A DNA stretch of 64,000 nucleotides from Apiosordaria backusii (GCA_030549205.1 JAUKTV010000011.1:744001-808000), one strand, 5' to 3'; shown: positions 1 to 13,331, numbered from the stretch's first letter. The notes: a model not told the origin generated them from the sequence alone. Program-made: numbers and translations.

Positions 1-2313
1 GCACAAATAACATGTTAGAAAGCCACAGGTGTAAACGCAGAAAGCCTGGCTTTGGTTAGCATAGCCTCTGGCTACTGCAAAGAAAGTTGTTCCTACAGCC
101 ATCTGGGCTCCAGGACCCTCGTCAGGGGCCCTATCCCCATACTGGATTTGGATCTGCTCATACAGCTCCTTGACATTTCTGAACAACTCTTGCGCCATAT
201 CGCCCCAGAAGTGTACCAGTGCCGCATTCGAAGTGTCATGGTTTATCATGCTAAATTCATGTGGTCAGCGCGGCCCCAGATACAGCGTTGAGTCAACACT
301 CACTCGTGTATATATGCCTTTCGAAGCACGATATTGCAGAGCCGTGGCGTCATCGTCACACCAAGATATGCCTTTACGCGACCAGCATTAGCTTTGGCCA
401 CAATATCATAGTGCTCTCAAACTTACCAAGTCATGCCCCTCCTGCTTATACCCCTTCAACAGCAGGGTGCTCCACCGATGATCATTTGGTAAGGAAGCCT
501 CCCACTCGGCCAACCTCCTCTCCAACTTGGCATACTGACTAGTTGGCTCCCACGGTCTTGCGCTTTTATCGTGACTAATGGCTCGCCTCGAAATCCCGCC
601 CCAATAGTAATGCGCTTGAATCAACGAAGCAAACAGTGATCTCCCCGGGTCGGCAATCAGCTCCGGTTTCTCCAACGCGGGCTGAGTGTCTTCGAGAGCA
701 GCTCTCGACTTCGGCTCGCGGGCGGCAGCAAAGTCCTTCTCGTCACAGGGAAGCAGTGCCGTGATATCACTTGCTGCCAGCAAGACGGGCGACCGCGGCC
801 CAGAGTGCAGGTTGTCCTGGCTATGTAGCATCCACTACAGCCTATGTTAGCAAGACGCCTTTTTCTACCCGAATGGACGACCAAACTCACCAAAGTCCTT
901 CTCGCCGACTCAGCCTGAATCACCAACTCCTTTGTAGGGTTAACCAGCACATACGTCTCCTCCCTATGCAACTTAAGCAAAGTCGCCATCCTCATCGCGA
1001 TCGCCATATTTACCGAGCTCCTATGTGTTAACGCACTCCCCTGCTGAGCAATACTCAATAGATAGAACGCCTGGCACCTCTCCAAACTGGGCTCCCTATA
1101 CAGTTCCGCCACCGCCGCAGTCGAAGCATGTTCCATAAAAATCTCTGCCGCATTCACTGCGCTTCCATACCTCTCCACCAACGACGGCGTCAACCTCGCA
1201 CTAACACTCAATATTCCCAATAGTAAAAACAAGCTAACCGACCGGTGATTCACCCTCAGTTTCTGGATAAACCTCTGCTTGGGTATAAACCCCAGCTGAA
1301 AGTAATGCCTCGTGAAGTTGTTCACCGCATCCAGGATATCCTCCAACGGGGGCAGGGCTCCCCAATTTTCAGGGCTGCGGGCACTGAGTTTTCCTCCGGG
1401 GCTCGAAATGGCTGTTGCGTTGGCCGAGAGCTGCTGCTGCTGTTGCTGATCCGTTTGATCCTTCCGGGACTTGTCCCGCTTGCCGTTCTTGTCAGCCCGG
1501 GTCCGAGGGTGCCGGTACTCGCGGTCTTCATCTGGTTGACCACGAACGGGGAAGACACTTGGTACATTAATCAGCTTTCACACATGCACAAACATATCAC
1601 TACGAGTATGGAGTGAATGGTATCTCACCAGTCTTCTGGTCCAAGTCCTGCAACCGTGCATGCTTGGCAAGGCGGTTTCCCCTTGTCGGTTTGGTTGCAT
1701 TTGCTTCTCAAACGACGGCATCTAGAGTCAAGGCAGGCAAAATTATGTCAGGTCAAGTTGTTTCACAGCAGCTAGCATAAGAGGTGACAACTGGAAATTG
1801 GAACAGGAGGGGATGGGTGACTGGAGCCTGTTGGTACACATGCACCAACCAAGATCCCGAGTGCTTTGATCAGCAATGGATAGACAGAACGAACAACACG
1901 CACCTTCGGCAGGCAATAGGAGCTCTCCTTTTGGCGGGTGGATCAGCTGGTGGAGGGACCTGTGGTAGCTGCTGTTGAGGCGGTCCTGGAACTACCGGTA
2001 ATTGTGTGTGCTGTGGTGGTTGCTGCAAATGATGGTGGTGATGCTGGGGGTCTTGCTGTTGTTGTTGCTGTTGTTGTTGATATAGGGGGTGTTGTTGGGG
2101 GTGTTGTTGTTGGTAATATTGTTGCTGTTCCAGTTGCTGCTGTTCCAGTTGCTGCTGTTCCAGTTCTTCCAATTCCCGTTGCTGCTGCTGCTCCTGCTGT
2201 AACCGGTGGGCGGCGGCCGCAATAATAATAACTGATGGAGGAGGCGACATGTCCATCTTGAAGTTGGAACTGGCAGCATCAATAGCTCCCACACCTTGCA
2301 TCTCAACATCCAT
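1..2313 (-). CDS. Zn2Cys6 fungal transcription factor, 3' end outside the window
   Basis: Probable nuclear DNA-binding regulator; target genes unknown. My model has six exons: 1904-2313, 1629-1721, 891-1557, 427-834, 304-371 and 250 to beyond base 1. All introns are GT..AG and all phases agree. The start is the ATG at 2311-2313. The N-terminus is glutamine-rich with long Q, H and P runs. It is followed by a zinc cluster split by intron 1, with cysteines near residues 135, 138, 145, 155, 158 and 168 (C-x2-C-x6-C-x9-C-x2-C-x9-C). The motif CRRCRRLRSKC lies across the splice, which strongly supports the model. After it come the FPVRGQPD..REYRHPR segment, a short Q run, and a fungal-specific regulatory domain (EDILDAVNNFTRHYFQLGFIPK through QAFYLLSIAQQGSALTHRSSVNMAIAMRMATLLKLHRE). 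The protein is still open at base 1, so the C-terminus is missing. The zinc cluster and the middle domain define the family; I do not recognise the specific orthologue. The final Cys spacing of 9 is a little longer than the common 6-8. Confidence 0.88.
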
Positions 2314-5031
2314 CTTTGGCCTTTTTTTTCCGTGGCAGCGACCGGCCGGTCTTTCTCCCTTGCTGTCTCTCTCTCTTTCACTCTTACACCAGCGTACCGT
2401 CCTCAGAACTGCCGGTGATGCCAAACACAGCCGGACGCGCGCGCCGTGATGCACGATCCCCGTATTTTTTGTCCGCACCGAGATTTCTTCTTCGCTATCT
2501 TCCTCCGCTACAAAAGGGTATCAAAAATGAATAAAAAGCGTAGATTGACAACCAGATCGAATAAAAATTGCCGGAAGGACGCCGGGAGGGAGCAGCTGTT
2601 GCTGCCAGTGGGGCGGGAATGTTGCCGGCAGGGCAAAGTCGAGGCCCAATCTGCGCTCCGTTAGCTGCCAGGTTGAAGGGGTGTGGGGGTGTTCGCGACA
2701 CGCGACGGCAGCGCTCCAGGCAGCTAACCTTCCAGGGAAAAGAGTGGAGGAAACGCGTTGCCGGACACTTTTTCGGGGCAAACTGCGGGGGGCGCTTTTC
2801 AGGCTTTAAATAAAAAGAACATCCCACTCAGGTTCCAGGTTGTCGCTTGGGCCGTGCCGGCGCTGTTTTAAACTTTCTCAGCAGAACATCATGGTTGACT
2901 TGCACACCGAAACGAAACGTGCTGGTTGGTTGGTGATAGAGGATTGGGTAACCGGTGAAAGGAAAAATTTAGAGAATCGAGGAAGAAAAAGCAATTATGG
3001 TTCTTCGCTCTCTCCCACCCCCCTTTCTCCTCGCCGGGTTCCCGTCCGTCACATCTTCCCCCTCCCCCAAAGTGCAAGGACCCGATAGAGAGCCAGCCAC
3101 ACGTGATTACGGTATTATCTATTGATTGCTTCACTCGCAGAAAAGCAGCTGCCCGGCGCAACCCCCATCAAAGTTGCCCCCGGACAAGGCACATCATCCT
3201 GGAACTTGATGTAGGAACGGAGCACGTCCCGTCGTGAAGATAGCGGACGAGACCTATTCGTTGGTTCTAGAGGCGCGTTCCTATCACCAACCTGGCCGGC
3301 CTGCCGACCGAGCGTCCATCCATATCATATATCCCTTGGTCCACATGTTCCCGTCCCATTTCCATCATGGTGCAATATGGCGAGCCTTGCCCGGTCTGTC
3401 TCGATGGATGGGTGTTGCGTGGCGTGTCAGCATATCATGCAAATCATCTCTGATCTTCCAAGACCATCTCGGGCAACTAGTCTGTACTTCCTTGGCTTAC
3501 CTGCCATTGCAGTTTGACATTGCAACATAAACTCTCCCTCTCTTTGCCCAATGTACATCCATCCGTCCATATGTACTCCTTTATGAGATTATCTCTACCT
3601 GCCGCGGTTTCCTGATCTTCCCTCCAACTCCCAGATCCTCCCCCACCCATCACCTCGGCACACCCATTCCTCTTCCCTTCCCTTCCCCTCCCTTCCCGCC
3701 GTCTGATATGCCGTGTTCCGTGTTGTAAAGCCTCGACGTACTTTCATCGAAGCATGCCCAATGCTGCCCTGACCGGTCTCCTTTTTGCCAGCCCAGCCAA
3801 GCCCAGCCCATCAAACTCCAGTCTCACAACCGCTGCTTGCCGAGCACCACACCCATCTCCGACCTACCACTCACATATACGCGCACTAACACGACAGCAC
3901 GGAATAAGCCCCGATTCGACTGACCTACACGACCTCTGCTGCCCGCCCGCTGCCTGTCTGCCCTGCCTGCCCACTCCTACCCACCCACACACCCACACTC
4001 ACACAACGGGCAGCGGCACAGTCAAAGTGTCACCGCGAGAAAAGTGTGAAGTGTGGGGGGGGATGAGGAGGAGGCTCGCTGAAATTCTGCCCGACGGGTG
4101 GGACAAGAAAAGAAACCCCAAAATTCAGACCCTGAAAGAACGACACTCAATCTCCCACAACAGTGCTAACGGCACTGTCATTTCAAGATCTCAACCTCAT
4201 TTCTTCCACTTCAGATGAACACATTTTGGGAATAATTATCAACAAAACAAATAGTCTCGCCATCCAAACCAGAATAGAGTCAATAAATCAACTATCCTGT
4301 CTTACTAGTATCGATTATCAACTGATATCACAGCAAAGGCATGCGCACTGTACCATCCATACCAACCCAACCACCACCACCACCACAATCAACATCACCA
4401 AACACAGCAACGTAACCCCCCCAAAACAGCAACCAACCTTGTAACTTCAACAATCATACCAGGTAGGATAAACTGGAACCATTGGACCGATCTTGAACAC
4501 TCTTCCGCCACTCTCATAATCCCATCCCTTACATCTACCGAGCAAGATCGACCATCAGATCAATCAAGACGGACAGACAAGAGTGCAAGTTACACAACAC
4601 ACACACATCCTCACCCAAGTACCTTAGGCAAATAGACGTCCCTCGAAAACTTCCCTTCCCGTCCTCTCTCTCTGTGTTACAAGAAACCCACCACCCACTA
4701 CCCCAAAAAGCCCGAATCACCCGAGCCTCGTTGAGGCCCAACGTCCTAGGTAGGTACTCAGGTACCGAGCAAGTTACTAGACGCCATCAAACTCAAGAAA
4801 ATCCAAACTTTCATGACCGATATCTCTCAAATACCTTACCTACCTATCACATGGACTTGGCCGGGTTGGATTTGACCACCCACCCACCTACCTACCTACC
4901 GCAGGCATGACAAAACCGGGACCACGCGCTACACAGCATACCTATCTCGAGTCAAACGTTGAGAGGAAGCATCGGTACATCCGTAGGCAGCGCAGTGGTC
5001 AACACACCACCACCCTTTTCGCCCACACAGC

Positions 5032-5068
<37 letters not shown>

Positions 5069-6535
5069 CGGGGGTGAAGTTTCCTGAACAAGTCAGATCT
5101 TATCTCCCCCCCCCCCATCCTCTCTCTACTCCCAAGGTACAGTACCTACACTCCAGACCGGTCTCCTCAAAGTCACGAAACACACCCCCCCTCCTACCTA
5201 ATCAATCCCAGCCCAATTCCCAATCCCAATCCATCCATGGTTCGCCCCATCTACACCCCCCCCCCTCTCCTCCCTTCCTCTTATCAGATTGGGCATCACG
5301 GCACATCTCGCCATCCCATCCGGAAAGAAACGCGGCCATTCTTCTGCTCGCGTCCGTCAATCCTTTCTTCTTTTCCTGTATGTCTCTATGCGTGCCGTGT
5401 GTGTGCTGTGCGACCTCCCAACCTCAAAATCAAAAGCGACTCGCAATACCAACTAAATGAACGCGGCCTTCCGCCCGTCCGTCCCGTCTTGTTTTCGGTG
5501 CGTTGCGTTGTGCGACCTGGCGATATTAGTTCAAATCATTCAGATTCTGGGCCAGCGAGGCTATCCCGGGTTCAAGTTGGGCATGAGACACAAATCGACA
5601 CAAATCAGATACCTCTCTCACAAATCACAACAGCAACACATGATGCATCCTCAGCTGGTTTTGGGGGGTAAACTTCTCATTCCTACTCGGCATTGTCTAC
5701 CTAAAACCTTGACCACAATAGCGAAACCCAAGTCACTCGACCAGGTCCGCCAAAGTAAAGAGACGACTGACAAAAGTCTTTCCTACTCTCCACCCCTCTC
5801 CTTCTCCGTGTGGCCAGATAAAAGTTGCCATCCTGTCGAGACAGCCGCGTTGACCGAATCGGGATGCGGTGCTGTTTGGTGGCGTATTGTTTTGCGTGTA
5901 GAATAGTGGTCCTGACAATACAGTGTATTGCTTAGATCATGATCAAGCTCCATGCGTATGTCAACTTGTGGCCGAAATCCGCTCTCATCGTTTCCCTCTC
6001 CCCATCCAAACTCCAGAACCCGTCCACTTGAACCGGTTTTTGAGCCATCCGTACCGCCACCGCCTTTTGGGTAATAATGCGCTTAAATAAAAAACTCTAC
6101 ATGATGGTGTCATATGCTCCATGCCCCCTATCCGTTGGAAACATGGAACAAGTACATGATATCGCTCTATGCCGTCCCACAAACAAAAGAGATAGAAAAA
6201 AGGGAAAAACAGTGCCAGCAGTCGCAGGAATATGGTAAATAGTGCAGTGTCTTCTAGGGGTATGATGTCCGAATTAATAGTGCCATGGGATCTATATACA
6301 CCGTCTGTGCATCTTGGTACTCGTCCATGTGGTGTTGTGTAGGATTGTGTTGTGTTGTGCCGTGTCGTCGGGGTTTGCGCTGCTTAGGGGGATACGGGGG
6401 TTGACGGGGCCACTCTACTGCTGAACCGACTGTCGTTGCCGCCGGGGCGGACGCAGATGGTTCCCAGTACTCGAAGGGAGGGGGGGGGGGGAGGAGTGCA
6501 TGGCAGCTTCTCGCTGGCCAAAATTATTTTTTGCT
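2314..6535. other. Long gene-free region between the Zn2Cys6 factor and KAP95
   Basis: It holds the upstream region of the transcription factor (which reads left) and the 3' flank of KAP95. I see no credible gene: open frames here are short, proline- or serine-rich and without domain signals. Composition is strongly C/T-skewed on the + strand from about 3600 to 5500, with CCACC, TACCTACC and CATCC runs. It holds a 34-A tract, a C run near 5107-5114, and a G run at 6481-6491 close to the KAP95 stop. A long pyrimidine-rich leader or promoter is the simplest reading, as is common for fungal regulatory genes. Confidence 0.6.
5033..5066 (+). repeat. Poly(A) tract of 34 bases
   Basis: An uninterrupted run of 34 A on the + strand in the gene-free region. 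I found no flanking target-site duplication and no recognisable retroelement 5' of it. It could be slippage-expanded A/T or an old retroposon tail. Confidence 0.9.
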
Positions 6536-9533
6536 TCATGTTTGCGACATCACGCCCTGAGCGCCGCCAATTTGGCGCTTAACTTGTTCGCGGGCCCAGC
6601 GAGCAGTGTCGATGGTGCGCGGCTGGAACTCGCGGTTCTGGCGCGTTTCCTTGATCATGGCAGTGAGCCAATCCGCGCGGAAGGCATCGACCAGCTGGCC
6701 ATTGGGATAGGCATCGGCGAGATCACTAATGTATTGTTAGCGAGTGCCGGGTTTAAATCTAGCATCAAAGAAAAACTTACCCAATAACACCCATGGCGGA
6801 CCGCATCAAAGCCTCGCTGCGGTTGGCATCATTGGCGATGACGTTGAGCATCTCGAAGATAGACCGAACATATGGCCGAAGGGCATCGGCTAAAAGTATT
6901 GCGTCAGTGCATCATCTCGCAAGAATTGACGGGAAATACATACTCTTGTTGGCCGACTTCATGGCCCCGATGATGCCACCCCAGGCATCCATAATGCCTT
7001 CTCTAAGGGTGATGACATAGTCGAACATCTCATAGGAGCCCTCGGCGCTGGCGGTGACGGTAGCAGCTTGCTGCAGGACCTGAGCAACGACGGAGAGGTA
7101 TGTTTCAAAGTGGCCACCAATGGCACCAGCAATATCGCCAAAGCATTGGAGGATGGCAGGCTTGAACTGGTTGGCAAGGGCAGTGCTCTGCAAAACGAAC
7201 AGCATGTTAGTACTTCAGAGCAACACAAGAGGGGTAGACTGGGCACGTACCCTGAGATTGTTCAGAAGGTAGTTCATGAAGTTATCACACCAAGGCTGGC
7301 TGCGCTCGCCCATGGACCGTGTGATATCGCTGACGAGGCCAATAGCCATCGAGCAGAGACTCGGCTCCTCTTGGTTGCCAAGAGCATTGTAAAGGAATGG
7401 AGAGAAGGCCTCCATGTACTTGACGAAGTCCTCCTCCATCGCATTGGCAAGACTGCTAATGGTAGTGAAGGCGCCTTCGGGTACACTAGACTTTCCGCTG
7501 ACGTTGCTCAAAATCTGGAGCAGAACTTGCATGATGCGATCACCCTGGGGAGCAATCTCCTTGTCCAGACGCTCGATGATGGCCTGGAGAACGGTGCAAA
7601 GACTTGTCTGCATGTCCTCAAGGATAATCTTGTCTTCGATGCTGACGACCTGAGCCTGCATTGGGATGGTGCCCTCCAAACGCTCGATAGCAACGGTGGA
7701 AAGAGAGGCAACAGCCGGAAGGCTCTCGCTAGCAGAGCTGCGCACGAATGTGTTGAGAACCTCGTAGGCGGCAGTTCTAACGGAAGCTTCGCAATCCATT
7801 CTGCCAGTGACGGCCAAAAGGTTGGTGACGCTCTGGTTGAAGTGGGGGCTCAGGGGATTTTGAGCAGATTCACCGTCACCGCCGAATCTCTCGGCAATGT
7901 TCATCAGAGCCCAGCAGCATGACGCAGCCATCTTGGGGGTGTTCATGAGACCATTGAACAGCGAGCGGATCAAAGGATCGAGGTGTTGGGCAGGGTCAAT
8001 GGCTTCAGCGCAGGCCTCGGTGATGCGGCCGAGGGCGTAGGCGGTCGAGTCCCTCACGTGGACAGAAGGATCATCCATCATGGCAATCAGAGGTCCCATG
8101 CCCGACTTGACGATACCCTCCAAAACCTTCTCTTCCGGACCATCCATGATAGCACCAAAGGCAGAGACGGCGGCATCACGGTGATGCCAGTCCTCGTGGC
8201 GGAGGTTCGTCTCAACGAACTGAATAACTGGAGTGATGATGGCAGCCCCCACAGACTGGGCATAGAGCTGCAGGCACTGGTAGGCAGCACGCGAGATATT
8301 GTACTCATCGTCCGAGGCATCCTCGTCTTGCTTGGTGAGAAGGGCGAGGAGCACGGGGACAACTTCGTTAGTGGCAACCCGGCTGAAGTTGTAGAATGGC
8401 CGCATTTGCTCGGAACTGTCGACCTGGGCATTGTCATCCTCAATGGCAATCTCCTCCTCGCATACTGTGCTCCAGAACTCAACCGCCAGCTTGGCAACAT
8501 CCTCGTCTTCGCTTTTCATCCCCAGAATGGTAAGGCCGAACAAGGCCTTCTCCATATAGAACCGCATATTCTCGTAGTAGAGAGCCATGATGCGGTTCAA
8601 GCAGCCATAAGCACCCTGCTGTATCCGCGAATCCTCAGCCTGGGTGGCTTCGCAGACCACCTGCATGATGTAGTTGCGCTCGCCCTCATGCTTGAAGTTG
8701 TTCCCGACGAACTCGAGGGAGTCACCCAACGCGGTGATGGCAGCAAGACGGACCTCGAGGTTGGTCTCCTCTTTGCGAGCACCTTGTACCACAGCCGTCA
8801 AGATGGCATTTGAGTGGGCGATCAGACTGTTTCTAAGATCTTGATCCTGGCTCTCGCAAATAAAGCCGATGGTTGTGAGAGATGCCTGCTTTTGGTGGGG
8901 GGTGCCTTCGCTGACATTTCGGACGAGAGATGCCATAAGATCTGGCCACTGATCGCGGGGCAACTCAATCGCCGCGATGGCAGCGACGACCTGAGCTGTA
9001 GCCTGGCCAGCCTGGGCATTGGTGGAGGAGAGCGTCTCGAGAGCCAGCTGCTTGACGCGGGTCTTGGTTTCTTGGTCGGTCTGGTTCAGCCATTTCGCTT
9101 GTAGGGACGCTTGCCTGGCAAACTCGCGGGCACTGAAGGCGTTCTTGAGGGCGATACCGGCGGCAGCTCGAATATGTCCTTCGCCATTTTCATTCGCCAA
9201 CGCTTGGACGAGCGTCAAGAGGTATTGTGACTAGGAGGCAAAAATATATGTTAGCGAAACTCCAACCATCAAGCAAACAGTTGACAGGGCAGGTAAGCGG
9301 CTTACAAAGTTTTGCTCGGCGGCCTGAATGAGCTGCTGCTCAGCGGCATTACGCAGAGCGCCATCTAGGGGAGACCGCAGTTAGCATGTGGACGACAGAA
9401 AGTGGTTTGGCGATGATCACAACGTCATTTCACGTCGAACACAGCGCGCCTGGAAAGAGGGGAGGGAGACAGGAGACTTACCAGGGCTCAACGAGTTGGT
9501 GAGGACAGTGTTGATGTCCGGTGAGCCTTCCAT
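6536..9533 (-). CDS. kap95: Importin subunit beta-1 (karyopherin-95)
   Basis: Nuclear import receptor: with importin alpha it carries classical-NLS cargo through the pore, and RanGTP releases it. Six exons: 9482-9533, 9306-9364, 7251-9230, 6944-7187, 6781-6889 and 6536-6725, giving 877 aa, close to the roughly 860-880 aa usual for the family. The N-terminus (MEGSPDINTVLTNSLSPD, then ALRNAAEQQLIQAAEQNF) starts the importin-beta N-terminal HEAT region. The large exon is all alpha-helical HEAT repeats, including the ARM-like stretch ASVRTAAYEVLNTFV and an acidic segment with CEEEIAIEDDNAQ near residue 300, the region corresponding to the acidic RanGTP/IBB-binding loop. The C-terminal exons read ADALRPYVRSIFEMLNVIAN and end in VKRQIGGAQGVMSQT. 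Start choice: the only ATG in frame with the short first exon. Housekeeping; nothing broken. Confidence 0.96.
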
Positions 9534-11226
9534 GGTTGCTTTCTGGATACCGTGTCCGAGGATGGAAAACGGGGTGGTGCGAAGGTGAGAGGAGGGAGTG
9601 TTGACAGAGAGAAAGTTGGTATTCGACGCAGCTAAAGTTTGCGTGGAACACAAGCGGGGGGTCGATGGATCCACGGGGCTTATCGGATTAGGACTACAAA
9701 GTCTTAGTGCCGCTGTTAGGTCCTTTGAGCTCCAAAAGCAGCCAACAGCCAGACACGCCTGTCTCGACAAACGCGACGCAGAGTCTGAAGACGGAGGTCT
9801 TGAAGGTTGAGAGGTGCGGGTCTGTGTTTTGTTTGACTTGTTTTGTCAACAATCGCAGCTTCCGGCTTGGTGCTGGTAAGGTAGGCAGAGACGAGTGGCG
9901 CGCAAAGGAGTGTGTCAAATGGGACGAGTTAGTTGCGAGGGAGCACACAAAAAAAACGTCCTGGTATTTGACAACGAGCTGCTTCTCCGTCGAGGAAATT
10001 GGCGAAGCAAGCAATGAAAAAAGCGGTCTCTGGAAAAGAAGATGAGGAGTTGATGCAGGAGACTGACCAGACTCTGGACCACTACTAGTTTCTACTTTGC
10101 TACACTACATAATAGCGGTGGACGCCAGCGTGAATGAAGGTTCGTCTTGCTTTGGCCCTGACCCCGCACTGTGCAGCAACCATATGGAGCCCCGCACTTT
10201 CGCAGTATTCTGGGGAGGGTAGCCCAGTGTCAAAAACCTTGATGCACGTTCTAGGTGGGGCTGCCCCTCGCTAGACACGGGAGCACTGACCCCCTCGTCA
10301 AATCTGCAAGACGACGGGAATGCAGCCTGGCGGGCACTGGGCAGCCCAGGAGGGGCAACAGCCGACCCCTTCAAAACAACCTCCCTAAAGAGACTGTGAT
10401 TTCTCTCTTGGGACTTATATACACAGAAGTGCTCTATAGTGTAGCCTCTCAACTATCTTTCTCACAGTCTTCAAGCCATCACGAACTTGCCTTTTTAACT
10501 TCGGTGCCAAGGACTTAGCCTTGAACGGGGTCTTCACGTGCAGGAAAGTCTGTGTTTCTTCAGCCCTGCACGACCGTTGTTTTGAAGAAAAATGCTTCTA
10601 GACACTTCTGTGCCACCCTCTAGCCCACCAATCAGGCTGACCCATGACTGGACAAGGCAACAACTGACTCTGCGCTTTCAGAGCCTCACTGTTTCCCCGC
10701 CAGTCCGACATCGCAGAGGCCACACCAAAAAAAAGAGGACGGAGGCAAGGCCAGTCTCAACTTTGTGATAGATGGGTCCAAGTGGGGGAGTGTGAGACTT
10801 GAGAAACTTGTCCAAGTCGAACATCATCCTCGTACAACTTGGGAGAACAAGAATCAAATTCGGATCTCACAAGATTGTATTGAATCAAATCATTGAATAA
10901 ATGCCGTTTTGCCAATAGCCATAAAATAACACCCTCACTTTTCTGGGAATATTTGACTCAACCTGCCCCTTTTTGCTATTAAGTAAACCGCTTGGTGAAG
11001 TCCCCGCACCCCTTTTCAACCCCCAATGCACCCACACTACCACCCAGCCAATATGAATGCAACCAAACACCGCCCAAAGTGCTCGCAACAATGTTGAAAA
11101 GGGGGATGATCACAAAATCATCAAAGTGCAACTTTTCCCACCCTCTCTGCATAAACTCATGCGAAAAACAATGCTTGTCGTGTCAAATCATGTGCTCTCT
11201 CGTTTCTCAGTCTAGTACATGCCCAA
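9534..11226. other. Intergenic region between KAP95 and leu-4
   Basis: Contains the KAP95 promoter and the leu-4 3' flank, since both genes read left. Short frames on both strands lack domain signals or splice-consistent extensions. Nothing else seen. Confidence 0.6.
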
Positions 11227-13331
11227 TCACATCTCATCCGACTTTTGTTCCAGGGAATGGATCAGGTCCGGTACTTGGAGGTTGCCGTTGGCGAGGTTCT
11301 GCTTGGGAATGATGGGGCTCCCTTGGCGGCTGCGGGCAAACTGGTGATCACGATCCATTAGCATCTGAAAGTAGATGAAAAAAAAACCATATGAATTTGA
11401 CTTACGTTGCTGGCAGCACTAAGCAGTGCAATCAGTGAGCTCTGGACCACATCCTCGTGGATACCTACTCCCCAGACCTTCTCCTCCACACCCGGCGCCA
11501 CACACTCGATGTATGTCGCCGCCTTGACTTCCCGTCCCCTGCCGACAGCATGCTCCTTGTAGTCCTGGACATCCAAGTCAATACCAATGGTTCGGAGAGC
11601 ATTTGCGGCACTGGAAATCGGACCGTTGCCACGGCCGCGGAGCTTGTACTCTTTGCCGTCGATCGAAATGACACCGTCAAAGACTCTCATGAGGTTCTTA
11701 GTATCCTGGGTCTTGCCTGGAGCAGGAGGCGCCGGGGAAGCGGAGCGGTCGGGGTTGATGTTGTAGTCAACAATGTTGAAGCGCGAGTTCTTGTTGAGAT
11801 GGTAGGTTTCGCGGAACAGGTCTGTAATCTCGGTCGGAAGGAGCTCGCGGTCCTTTTGCTCTGCCATAGCTTGCACAACCTTGGAGAAGGCGACTTGCAG
11901 GCCGCGTGGGAGGTCGAGGTGCAGGTTCTGCTGAATGATCCAAGCAGCGCCGCCCTTACCTGATTGGGAATTCACGCGGATAACAGCCTGATAGTCGCGC
12001 CCGATATCCTTGGGGTCCAGAGGGAGGTAAGGGATCTGCCAATGGTCATCATATTCCTTGCCTTCCTTCTCCCGCATCTGGAAGCCCTTCTTGATAGCGT
12101 CCTGGTGTGATCCGCTGAAAGCACACACAACCAGGGATCCACCATACGGCGCACGCGGGTGAACTTCAATCTTGTTGCACTCTTCCACCACCTTGATCAC
12201 CTTTTGGAGGTCGGAAAAGTCGATGTTGGGCGTAACACCTTGTGTGTAAAGGTTGAGGGCAAGGGTCACCAGATCAACGTTTCCTGTCCGCTCACCATTG
12301 CCAAACAGGCACCCTTCCACTCTGTCGGCTCCTGCCATCTGAGCCAGCTCGGCAGCGGCAACCGCACAGCCGCGGTCGTTGTGTGGGTGAAGGGAAACGC
12401 AGATCTTCTCGCGCTCGGTGATGTTGCGGCAGAAGTACTCGATCTGGTCGGCATAGACATTGGGGGTGGACATCTCGACAGTGGCTGGAAGGTTGAAAAT
12501 GATGGGGTTCTCCTTTGTTGGGCCCCATGCCTTCTTGACAGCCTCGCAGATCCCGACAACAAATTCTGGGCTGGTATCCGAGAATGTTTCGGGACTGAAC
12601 TCGAACGCCCACTCGGTCCCCGACTGTGACGGATCGTCCTTGGTCAGTGACCGTACCAGAGCTGCGCACTTGGCGGCAAGAACCACGCTCTCATCTTCGG
12701 AGAATCCAAAGATAACCCTCCGGAAGCATTCGCTAGTAGCGAGATAGATGTGGACAATAGCCTTCTTGGCCCCCTTCAGCGAATCGACTGTGCGGCGGAT
12801 GAGGTCCTCTCTGCAAGGTGACAGGACCTGGAGCCAAACATCGTCGGGTACGGCGCCCGGGGTCTCAATAAGACGTCTGGTGAAGTCGAAGTCGGTCTGG
12901 GAAGCTGAGGGAAACGACACTTCGATCTCCTTGTAGCCGAGTTCGGTGAGCATCTTGAAGTAACGCCATTTTTGATCGCCGTTCTGCGCACAAAGTCTAT
13001 TGTTAGCCCATTGATTGTCTAAACCAGAAAAAAGACGTACCATGGGGTCAACCAGACTCTGGTTGCCATCTCTCAGATCTGTCGCCAGCCATCTTGGGGC
13101 CTTCTCAATGACCTTGTCTGGCCATTGACGGTCTGGGAGGTTCAGAGGTTGGAACCTCTTGTATTTCTTGGAGGGGTCCTTGAGCCTGCAACACCGCAAA
13201 ATCTCCGGTTAGCTACCTTTCCTTGAACTGTGTCTTGTGTCTCGTGGGACTGGGGGACGCTGTCGTGCTGTGTTCTGCTGCGATGTCCCATGACAGACTC
13301 CGGGGTTAAGGCTAACAACCTACATGGGCAT
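11227..13331 (-). CDS. leu-4: 2-isopropylmalate synthase
   Basis: Catalyses the first committed step of leucine synthesis: acetyl-CoA plus 2-oxoisovalerate to 2-isopropylmalate, with feedback inhibition by leucine. Four exons: 13324-13331 (8 nt, ATG CCC AT), 13041-13185, 11406-12983 and 11227-11364, giving 622 aa, normal for fungal LEU4-type enzymes. The mature start reads MPMLKDPSKKYKRF, which matches the family and confirms the tiny first exon. Domains: HMGL-like TIM barrel with DLRDGNQSL near residues 40-50, the metal-binding SLHPHNDRG and the GNGERTGNVDL loop; then the allosteric LeuA dimer domain (YNINPD..., ISIDGKEYKLRGRGNGPISS, ECVAPG...WGVGIHEDVVQSSLIALLSAASN). The last exon adds a polar tail ending QKSDEM. 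I see no mitochondrial presequence, so this model gives a cytosolic form; an upstream alternative start was not found. Confidence 0.96.

Noticed and set aside
5033..5066. Poly(A) as the tail of a LINE or processed gene copy
   Set aside because: No reverse-transcriptase remnant or known gene sequence upstream and no target-site duplication; kept only as a simple repeat.
5074..5906. Overlapping Pro/Ser-rich frames of 130-150 codons on the plus strand
   Set aside because: Composition follows the C/T-rich DNA; no domain and no convincing intron borders.
7068..7922. 284-codon plus-strand frame
   Set aside because: Antisense shadow of KAP95; KAP95 has conserved HEAT repeats and consistent splicing.
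7983..8813. 276-codon plus-strand frame
   Set aside because: Also antisense to the large KAP95 exon.
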